DNA of 25,311 nt from a virus. Below the pieces are notes generated by a model, which worked only from the letters and a program-made list of their open reading frames with translations, ran no database searches and had not been told where the DNA came from. Location: positions 1-25,311 of the IMG/VR virus record IMGVR_UViG_3300042934_000202. One strand, written 5' to 3'. The stretch's first letter is position 1; every line of letters begins with the position of its first letter. The position numbers and the translations under genes were made by a program. This document shows, in pieces, positions 20,523-25,311 of this stretch.

Positions 20523-21158
20523 TTAGATGAGTGAGCCCCACCCTGTGAGGGATGGGGCGGTCTGGTTGCGGTCAAGCCAGCGTTTGAGTTTGGGTAGGTT
20601 CTGGTCTGGTCCGAACACGAGGTATGTGCCGTCTACGGAGTCGCATCCGATAGCTGCGGCGTACCGGAGTCGGCGTTCGGAGTTGACCCGCCCCATGTGC
20701 ACCCATTTGCCGCGGGCTTTCGCTTCACGGGTGAGTTGTGCGGCGTGGGGTCCGAGTTTCCATTCGGTGGTGCCACCGATGAACAGGGCGTCGAACTCGT
20801 CCCACGGGACACCGACCGTTTCTGCTCCGTCTTGTGCGACGAATGCGGCCGGGTAGCCGAGCTCACGAATCTTCGGGAGCCATGGGGTTGAGCGGTCGAG
20901 TGTCCCCGCGGCGTCAGCCACAACGTCAGGGGCGGTGGCGAACAGGCACCGGGACCGTTGTTCGGGTGTGAAGCTGTCCAACCATGCGAGCCATGCGTCT
21001 TCGCCGGGGAACCCTTTCCCGAAGCATCCGTTGTCGGCGCACCATGCGGCACCCTCGGGGATCGCGTTGCCCTGCATGGGCGTGTTGATCATCCCGAGGG
21101 TGCCGGTGGTCATGGCTTCACGGATTGGTGCTGTGGACGGGTTTCCGAAGTACAGCAC
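20523..21158 (-). CDS. dpdA: DpdA-type guanine transglycosylase-like protein (7-deazaguanine DNA modification)
   Basis: 211 residues from GTG 21158 (VLYFGNPSTAPIREAMTTGT), with GGTGG about 6 bases upstream; the frame extends to 21299 but that part is a shadow of the transporter. Landmarks of the tRNA-guanine transglycosylase barrel are visible in order. They are A-D42-N-G-C-F (like the D-S-G-G-F of TGT), F-A-T-A-P-D78, F-I-G128-G129-T-T-E-W (like the G-G substrate loop), and G-C-D-S-V-D176-G-T, where D176 matches the catalytic Asp of the TGT motif G-x-D-x-x-D-C. It lacks the tRNA-binding zinc domain and is about half the length of bacterial TGT, as in short phage DpdA enzymes that exchange guanine for 7-deazaguanine in DNA. 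It overlaps the transporter gene by 41 bases. A tRNA substrate is not excluded. Confidence 0.75.
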   Translation of the reverse strand: MLYFGNPSTAPIREAMTTGTLGMINTPMQGNAIPEGAAWCADNGCFGKGFPGEDAWLAWLDSFTPEQRSRCLFATAPDVVADAAGTLDRSTPWLPKIRELGYPAAFVAQDGAETVGVPWDEFDALFIGGTTEWKLGPHAAQLTREAKARGKWVHMGRVNSERRLRYAAAIGCDSVDGTYLVFGPDQNLPKLKRWLDRNQTAPSLTGWGSLI

Positions 21159-21684
21159 GTGACACCACCCACCCGATCGCGAGGAACATGAGCATGGCCC
21201 ACGCCTTCCCGATGAGCTGTCCGGGGAGTGCGGGGATGATTGCGGCGGGACCGAACGCGATGCCGAGGAACAGGACCGTGTCGACCACAGCACCCACAAC
21301 GGTGGATGCGGCTACGGCGATGGCCCACTTCGCGTCACCGAACCGTGCCCGCTTCCGGATGGGCGTGTAGACGGCGTAGTCAGCGAGCTCGGAGACGACG
21401 AATGCGACCACGGAAGCGAGTGCGATGAATGGTGCGGACATCGCGAACGACAGGGCGGCGCCGGCGAGGATCGCCCCGAGGACCACCCACCTACCGAGGG
21501 TGTCCTGCACCCCGTCTCGGAGTGCGAGTGTCGCGCCAGCCACGAACGTTCCCGCCGTAGCCATGAACCCGAACCCGACCGGGACGAACCCGAAATGAGT
21601 GGTGAGGACGTTCGCGAGTACGACCGTGGAAATGAAAACGGCCACCAGAATCCATCCGGTGACCCGCTTGCCTGTGGTGTTCAT
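21118..21684 (-). CDS. yhhQ: Queuosine-precursor transporter (YhhQ/VUT family)
   Basis: 188 residues from ATG 21684 (MNTTGKRVTGWILVAVFIST) with AAAGG 7 bases upstream, and TGATG overlap with the previous stop. Five to six membrane segments are visible. The family signatures include 'ATLALRDGVQD' after helix 2, 'SELADYAVYTPIRKR' and 'VVDTVLFLGIAFG' followed by 'GQLIGKAW'. YhhQ proteins import preQ0/preQ1 across the cell membrane for queuosine synthesis. Being translationally linked to a DpdA-like gene, it most likely supplies the modified base for phage DNA. No synthesis genes (FolE, QueC, QueD, QueE) occur in this window. Confidence 0.85.
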   Translation of the reverse strand: MNTTGKRVTGWILVAVFISTVVLANVLTTHFGFVPVGFGFMATAGTFVAGATLALRDGVQDTLGRWVVLGAILAGAALSFAMSAPFIALASVVAFVVSELADYAVYTPIRKRARFGDAKWAIAVAASTVVGAVVDTVLFLGIAFGPAAIIPALPGQLIGKAWAMLMFLAIGWVVSRAVLRKPVHSTNP

Positions 21685-21830
21685 CAACTTGCCTTTCGTT
21701 CGGTGAAGAGTTCGGGTGCGATGCAGCGACCGCGGACCCGACCGTCTGTGTCGATGGTTTCTGGGCACGGCCAACCAGCGCCGTCCTCGTGGTGGTGGGA
21801 GATGTGGGCGGACGCGAAGGTTTCAGTCAC
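21684..21830 (-). CDS. 48-residue His/Cys protein
   Basis: GTG 21830 overlaps the previous stop (GTGA) and has AGGGAG 5 bases upstream; the stop overlaps the transporter start (TGATG). Sequence VTETFASAHISHHHEDGAGW, then P-C-P and 'GRVRGRCIAPELF'. The H-x-x-H-H-H run and two cysteines suggest metal binding. It sits inside the modification cassette by overlap on both sides, so it may be cotranslated with it, but has no assigned function. Confidence 0.65.
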   Translation of the reverse strand: MTETFASAHISHHHEDGAGWPCPETIDTDGRVRGRCIAPELFTERKAS

Positions 21831-22444
21831 GGGGTCTCCCTGGTTTCGAGTTCGTAGGCGAGTTCTCTTGCTCCCCACCTCTTGTCGCAGGCGCGGCAAT
21901 GAGCAGTGGACTCGTCAATCAGGTTCACTTCCGGGTTCCTGGGTGATTCGACGACAAGGGGGCGTGGGTATCGTTCCCCATCCCTCCACCACTCCGAAGC
22001 CCCACACGCAGGGCACGGGTCGGGGAGGTCTTTCTGTCGGGGTGGTTCAATCTCCCTACGGATCGATGCTTCCCACCCGGTGAGGAGACGCACCCGCCCG
22101 GCGATGCTTCCCGGTTCGCGTTCCGTCTGCGTCCATGCCACGTACCATGACCGCAACGTCCGCGCCGGGTCCCCCTTATGCACCGTCGCTTTCGCGTCAT
22201 GCGCCCAGTCGGTGATCTGCGAACTGATCCGCATGAACAGCATGAGGGCGCCGGAGTTGATCGGTACCCGCTGATTCGGGAGCGACTTGCTGCCTTCCCG
22301 GCTGAGGGAAAACCGGATCTCGTTCTCCAACCGGTCCAACAGGGGCGTGTCGAACACGACACACGTGAACCGGGAATCCTGAATCGTATGATGCAGCACG
22401 GCCGGTTTCGTCAACGCATCAACCGCGTCCAACAGTTCGGTCAT
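21827..22444 (-). CDS. Zinc-ribbon protein of unknown function (DUF7341-like)
   Basis: 205 residues, ATG 22444 with ATGA overlap. A helical N-terminal two thirds (including 'GALMLFMRISSQITDWAHDA' and 'LRSWYVAWTQTER') is followed by a zinc ribbon formed by C144-x2-C147 and C183-x2-C186. It resembles a conserved actinophage family of unknown role found beside replication and recombination genes. A part in DNA metabolism is inferred from neighbours only. Confidence 0.75.
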   Translation of the reverse strand: MTELLDAVDALTKPAVLHHTIQDSRFTCVVFDTPLLDRLENEIRFSLSREGSKSLPNQRVPINSGALMLFMRISSQITDWAHDAKATVHKGDPARTLRSWYVAWTQTEREPGSIAGRVRLLTGWEASIRREIEPPRQKDLPDPCPACGASEWWRDGERYPRPLVVESPRNPEVNLIDESTAHCRACDKRWGARELAYELETRETP

Positions 22445-22770
22445 CGGGTACCTGCTTCCTCAAGACTGTGGGCGAGCTCAACGTCTTCCGCGGGCACATA
22501 ACAAAACCCCGTACGCACCCCCGACATGCGCCACTCCGACCCCGGATGCACACACTCCGACGACGCAGGATGCTGGTCAACTGGGGGAAACACGACAGCA
22601 ACCCGGCCACTATGATCCGCACACGCGAACTTGTTGTGCACCGGGTTGTCGTACAGGTAATGGGTGGTTGCGGGGGCGCCACACATGCGGATGGCCCACG
22701 ACGTGACGAACCCGCAATGCCCCTTCGCCGACGTGGGCAGGACAGGACCGAGCGTCCCCGGGCGGGTCAT
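22441..22770 (-). CDS. Cysteine/histidine-containing hypothetical protein
   Basis: 109 residues from ATG 22770 (MTRPGTLGPVLPTSAKGHCG) with GGAGG 5 bases upstream; the longer frame to 22824 is not supported. 'CGAPATTHYLYDNPVHNKFACADHSGRV' gives a C-x(n)-H ... C-x2-H arrangement typical of small treble-clef-like metal sites. The C-terminus is acidic. ATGA overlaps at both ends place it within the replication/recombination operon. Function unknown. Confidence 0.7.
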   Translation of the reverse strand: MTRPGTLGPVLPTSAKGHCGFVTSWAIRMCGAPATTHYLYDNPVHNKFACADHSGRVAVVFPPVDQHPASSECVHPGSEWRMSGVRTGFCYVPAEDVELAHSLEEAGTR

Positions 22771-22928
22771 CCGGGCCTCCGTCCTGGGCAGTTGGGGTTG
22801 TAGACGCCCGTGCCGTTGTTGCACCGCCCACAGCGGTGTTGTGGGGGTTCGGGTGGAGGGTTCCGGACGGAGTCAATGACCGCCTGCTGAGCCTTCGACG
22901 GGTTCCACCAAGGACGTGGCTGGCCCAT
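22767..22928 (-). CDS. 53-residue Pro-rich zinc-knuckle-like protein
   Basis: ATG 22928 overlaps the SSB stop (TGATG), and its TGA overlaps the next ATG (ATGA). Sequence [20 protein letters not shown], a Pro-rich linker, then C33-x2-C36 and C47 near 'NNGTGVYNPNCPG'. The perfect fit between flanking genes supports it. It may be a small single-zinc protein; no family known to me. Confidence 0.65.
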   Translation of the reverse strand: MGQPRPWWNPSKAQQAVIDSVRNPPPEPPQHRCGRCNNGTGVYNPNCPGRRPG

Positions 22929-23362
22929 CAGAAGGGCTCAGAGGATTCGGCGGCATCCCACGAACCCGCGGCAACAGGCGTCCGGCCTGAACCGCCGCCT
23001 GCCGCACGGGTGACGGTCGCAGTCGCGTACCGCAGCGACGGGCCGATCTCGTCAACCTCGAGCTCGATGGCCGTGCGGTTGTTGCCCTCGCGGTCCTGGT
23101 AGCTGCGCTGCTTGAGGCGTCCGGTCGCGACGACCCGCATGCCCTTCGTCAGCGAGCCGGCCACGTTCTCCGCGAACTCCTTCCAAACCGACGCGCGGAG
23201 GAACAGTGCCTCCCCGTCCACGTACTCGTTCTTCTGTCGGTCGAAGTTGCGGGGTGTTGACGCGATAGTGAAGTTCGCGACCGCGAGTCCGTTCTGCGTG
23301 TAACGCAGTTCCGGGTCAGCCGTCAGGTTCCCGACTACTGTGATGATCGTTTCGCCAGCCAT
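22928..23362 (-). CDS. ssb: Single-stranded DNA-binding protein
   Basis: 144 residues from ATG 23362, overlapping the previous stop (TGATG). OB-fold hallmarks are present: '[29 protein letters not shown]', '[30 protein letters not shown]' and '[24 protein letters not shown]'. The tail is Gly-rich and ends SSEPF, a shortened form of the acidic D-D-x-P-F tip through which SSB recruits other proteins. Acts on phage replication intermediates, next to RusA. Confidence 0.95.
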   Translation of the reverse strand: MAGETIITVVGNLTADPELRYTQNGLAVANFTIASTPRNFDRQKNEYVDGEALFLRASVWKEFAENVAGSLTKGMRVVATGRLKQRSYQDREGNNRTAIELEVDEIGPSLRYATATVTRAAGGGSGRTPVAAGSWDAAESSEPF

Positions 23363-23601
23363 CAGTTGCTCTTCTCTTCGGGGTTCTCGGTGGTCAGGTC
23401 GTAGCCGTTGAAGTCGTTGGCGATGAGCCATGCGAGGGGCTTCTCACCGGGGTAGTCGGGGCGGAGCGGGATGACATCGGGAAGCCACAGCCGCATGCCC
23501 TCTCCCCATTCGGGCTCGTTGGGCATGGCCTCGTTGATCGCCTGGATACCCTCTGCGAACGCCAGGGCGTCTCGGGTCTGTGACGGGATGAGCGCGGTCA
23601 T
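23362..23601 (-). CDS. Small hypothetical protein between SSB and RusA
   Basis: 79 residues from ATG 23601 ([20 protein letters not shown]), GGAG 6 bases upstream and ATGA overlap with RusA. '[46 protein letters not shown]' reads as a small mixed fold. A longer frame reaching 23922 runs antisense-like through RusA and is rejected. Unknown function; likely cotranslated with recombination genes. Confidence 0.7.
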   Translation of the reverse strand: MTALIPSQTRDALAFAEGIQAINEAMPNEPEWGEGMRLWLPDVIPLRPDYPGEKPLAWLIANDFNGYDLTTENPEEKSN

Positions 23602-24005
23602 TGGTTGCTCCATTCGGTGACGTCGATTCCGACGCCGGTAGGGTCTCCGGGATTTGGGTAACGCTTCGTCGCGACAAGGGTCACGACCAGTGAGTCGTCG
23701 GCAAGCAGTCCCCCATCGGTGAGACCGTCTAGGACGGCCCTCGAGAGCTTGTCGACGTCGGGACGCACGCCCGGTGCGCCCCAGCGGGGTTTCTGTGGGC
23801 GTGGGAGGACAAACGAAAGGGTCACGATGACTGGACAGTCGAACGTGACCCCAAGGTCCGCATGAGTGGCGATCACATGCCGCCACGGTTTCAGGCGGGC
23901 GGCGTTCGCATCCCGCAACCACGCCCGCCCCTTCGCCTGCGAAACGGTCTTACTGCCCTGCGGAACAGGGACGCCTTCGATGAAGAACGAAACCGTGTCA
24001 GTCAT
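23598..24005 (-). CDS. rusA: RusA-like Holliday junction resolvase
   Basis: 135 residues, ATG 24005 (ATGA overlap). N-terminal strand 'FFIEGVPVPQGSK' and, in the second half, 'RPDVDKLSRAVLDGLTDGGLLADDSLV' with acidic residues D83, D85, D93 and D103-D104 at the places of the RusA metal-binding aspartates. Length matches the family (about 120-140). RusA dimers cut four-way DNA junctions, here probably debranching recombined or concatemeric DNA before packaging. Confidence 0.93.
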   Translation of the reverse strand: MTDTVSFFIEGVPVPQGSKTVSQAKGRAWLRDANAARLKPWRHVIATHADLGVTFDCPVIVTLSFVLPRPQKPRWGAPGVRPDVDKLSRAVLDGLTDGGLLADDSLVVTLVATKRYPNPGDPTGVGIDVTEWSNQ

Positions 24006-24226
24006 GCGCCCTCCTCGAGCCGGTTGATTTCCCAGTCCAGGTAGACGCGTGCTTTCCGCAGGTCGTCGAGCTCGTCCGCACCCGCCTTGTGTCCGGCTCT
24101 GGCGACGTACTTTACGACGTTGCCGCGCGGGAAGTTCAGGTGTCCGGCGATGTCGATCACTTCGACCGGGAACCGGGTGTAGTGGGCCGGTTGGTGGATA
24201 CTGTCGGTCATGCGGCTGTCAGACAT
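24002..24226 (-). CDS. DUF3310 family protein
   Basis: 74 residues from ATG 24226 (MSDSRMTDSIHQPAHYTRFP); ATG 24211 would give 69. 'HYTRFPVEVIDIAGHLNFPRGNVVKYVARAGHKAG...DELDDLRKARVYLDWEI' is the DUF3310 signature, an all-helical small protein widespread in phages and sometimes annotated, without firm proof, as a nucleotide kinase or MazG-like. No ribosome site is clear for either start, so it may be coupled to the HNH gene it overlaps by 8 bases. Confidence 0.88.
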   Translation of the reverse strand: MSDSRMTDSIHQPAHYTRFPVEVIDIAGHLNFPRGNVVKYVARAGHKAGADELDDLRKARVYLDWEINRLEEGA

Positions 24227-24713
24227 GGCGCCACGTGATTCCCGCTCGGACCCGACGGATCGCAGTATCAGAGACACCGAACCGTCGTGCCAGCTCAGCA
24301 ATCAAGCCATATCTGCGCGGCAGCGTCCGGATGTACTTAACGTCGCGCTCCGTGAGTCGGGAGTCGGGGTGATCGACGCCTCTCGCCCGATTCGCGCGCC
24401 CCTTCGACACCGAGTCGAGGATGTTCTCGCTGGGGGTTCCAACGAACAGGTGGGCAGGGTTGACGCATGGCGGGTTGTCGCAGGTGTGGCAGACGTGAGT
24501 GCCGGCGGGAACCGGCTCGCGCAGTGCGGCACTCACTCGAGAGGCGACATGGAAGTCCCCCTTTGCGACCGTGAACTGGCCGTAGCCGCTGCGCTTACGG
24601 TGCGCTTGCCACTCCCAGCACTCGTCGATCGTCCGGATATCAACCTTTGACCAGAAACGCTCCCGCAGTGTTGCGGGAGCGTTTGTCAGGTCTAGCGGCT
24701 TCTTCTGGTTCAT
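24219..24713 (-). CDS. HNH homing-type endonuclease with C-terminal HTH
   Basis: 164 residues, ATG 24713 overlapping the WhiB stop (ATGA). 'FWSKVD...ECWEWQAHRKRSGYGQF' is the common N-terminus of phage HNH_3 proteins. 'HVCHTCDNPPCVNPAHLFVGT' (residues 73-93) is the nuclease core, and 'LIAELARRFGVSDTAIRRV' (about 137-156) the DNA-recognition HTH. It sits between WhiB and DUF3310 and disrupts neither, as expected for a free-standing homing gene. A perfect 13-bp hairpin lies inside codons 10-20. Confidence 0.9.
   Translation of the reverse strand: MNQKKPLDLTNAPATLRERFWSKVDIRTIDECWEWQAHRKRSGYGQFTVAKGDFHVASRVSAALREPVPAGTHVCHTCDNPPCVNPAHLFVGTPSENILDSVSKGRANRARGVDHPDSRLTERDVKYIRTLPRRYGLIAELARRFGVSDTAIRRVRAGITWRHV
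24655..24684. terminator. Perfect 13-bp inverted repeat inside the HNH gene
   Basis: AAACGCTCCCGCA (24655-24667) and TGCGGGAGCGTTT (24672-24684) with loop GTGT. It has T3 ends on both strands, like a bidirectional terminator, and lies 30 bases after the HNH start codon in translated sequence. Confidence 0.6.
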
Positions 24714-25060
24714 GCGACCTTCTTCCGTCGTCGTTCGGTGGCCGTCATCCCGCCTCGAATCGACCACCTGTCCCACGTGGGCGCATCGGCCAGACACTGC
24801 GCCGCGACAGGACAGCCGGCGCAGATCTTCTTCGCTTCACGGGTGGGACGCCACGGTTCCTCTTCGTCGTCACCCTCGGTGGGGAACCAGTAGTCGGGAT
24901 CGGTGGTCGCACATGCGGCGTCGTCCATCCACCCCCGTGCGACGGTGTCCTGCCCGCGTTGGGTGCGGCAGTCCATGCAGTATTTGGTGCGGATGCCGTC
25001 GTTCTTCACTTCACGTTTCAGGCCGCACCGTGGGCATGCTGCATGCGGGTTGCCGCTCAT
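24710..25060 (-). CDS. WhiB-family regulator with N-terminal zinc ribbon
   Basis: 116 residues, ATG 25060 with GGAG 6 bases upstream and ATGA overlap. Residues 9-31 hold CPRC and CMDC, a zinc-ribbon pair. The WhiB part follows: C50 in 'DDAACATTDPDYWFP', then C80-x2-C83-x5-C89, the four ligands of the 4Fe-4S cluster, and a basic tail (ERRRKKVA). The turn that is normally G-[V/I]-W-G-G reads S-I-R-G-G, so the usual Trp is missing. WhiB proteins bind the sigma factor region 4 of RNA polymerase; phage versions can alter host transcription. Confidence 0.92.
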   Translation of the reverse strand: MSGNPHAACPRCGLKREVKNDGIRTKYCMDCRTQRGQDTVARGWMDDAACATTDPDYWFPTEGDDEEEPWRPTREAKKICAGCPVAAQCLADAPTWDRWSIRGGMTATERRRKKVA

Positions 25061-25311
25061 GTGGTTCTCCGGTATCTGGGGTTTGCTTTGAGGCCGTGTG
25101 AGCGGCGGATTTGGGCGATGGTGCCGACTGTGGGCCAGACGAGCTCGGAGGCAATGTCGGCGTCACACATGCCGGCGATGACCCGGGAGCGGACGGCTTC
25201 ACGGAAGTCCCTACCGTGGCGTTGGCGTAGGAGTTCGTCGCGGAGGACTTGTCCGGGTGTGATACCGCGGCGTTCCGCTGTTTCCTGGATGCGCCACACG
25301 TCTTTCGGATC
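25057..25311 (-). CDS. HTH protein, 5' end beyond window (partial)
   Basis: The frame ends at TGA 25057 (ATGA overlap with WhiB) and is open to the right edge. A GTG at 25299 could start it (80 residues), but four more in-frame codons are visible beyond, so the true start may lie outside. 'EAVRSRVIAGMCDADIASELVWPTVGTIAQIRRSHGLKANPRY' contains an HTH of the actinophage type in which a short N-terminal helix bundle precedes the reading head. Probably a regulator or DNA-binding accessory of the early operon. Confidence 0.75.
   Translation of the reverse strand, partial: DPKDVWRIQETAERRGITPGQVLRDELLRQRHGRDFREAVRSRVIAGMCDADIASELVWPTVGTIAQIRRSHGLKANPRYRRTT

Noticed and set aside
23602-23922. Extended frame giving a 186-residue protein over rusA
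   Set aside because: Lies within the RusA coding region in another frame; ATG 23601 with GGAG and an ATGA overlap is the clear start.

Overview
This window is a GC-rich stretch of a tailed, siphovirus-type bacteriophage (or prophage) of an actinobacterium. The host call rests on a WhiB-family regulator (a family confined to Actinobacteria and their phages), a DUF7455-type small zinc protein, short actinophage-style helix-turn-helix genes, and probable leaderless promoters. Almost every gene lies on the minus strand, so the biological reading order runs from high to low coordinates. Genes are tightly packed, with many ATGA, GTGA and TGATG start/stop overlaps.

Early/accessory block (25311 down to 19815): an HTH protein running off the right edge, a WhiB-like regulator with an added zinc ribbon, an HNH endonuclease, a DUF3310 protein, a RusA-like resolvase, a small protein, SSB, several zinc-binding small proteins, then the most interesting pair. 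This pair is a YhhQ/VUT-type queuosine-precursor transporter overlapping a short tRNA-guanine-transglycosylase-like enzyme of the DpdA type. Together they suggest a salvage route to 7-deazaguanine-modified phage DNA. Three small genes follow, including a ribbon-helix-helix regulator.

Regulatory middle (about 19815 to 17690): a 300-base non-coding leader holds a candidate promoter with a palindromic operator in its spacer, plus hairpins. It leads into a small HTH-like gene and a metallophosphoesterase. A plus-strand 58-residue HTH gene converges on these across a strong 17-bp inverted repeat, and is divergent from a minus-strand operon of about eleven tiny, often cysteine-rich genes (17690 to 15563). 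Both divergent promoters look leaderless.

Junction (15562 to 14347): a degenerate tRNA-like element, two HNH genes, and a hairpin-rich gap in front of the small terminase gene that is a plausible cos region. If so, the window crosses the genome's packaging junction, meaning the record is circularly permuted, concatemeric or a prophage.

Virion block (14346 down to 1): small and large terminase, SPP1 gp6-like portal, MuF-like protein, scaffold, HK97-fold capsid, four head-tail connector/completion proteins, major tail protein, tail assembly chaperones with a canonical GGGAAAA -1 frameshift site, tape measure, distal tail and tail-tip proteins, a YadA-repeat/S74-type fibre protein, and a partial further tail gene. 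One plus-strand two-helix membrane protein gene interrupts this block. No lysis, integrase or DNA polymerase gene is visible here.
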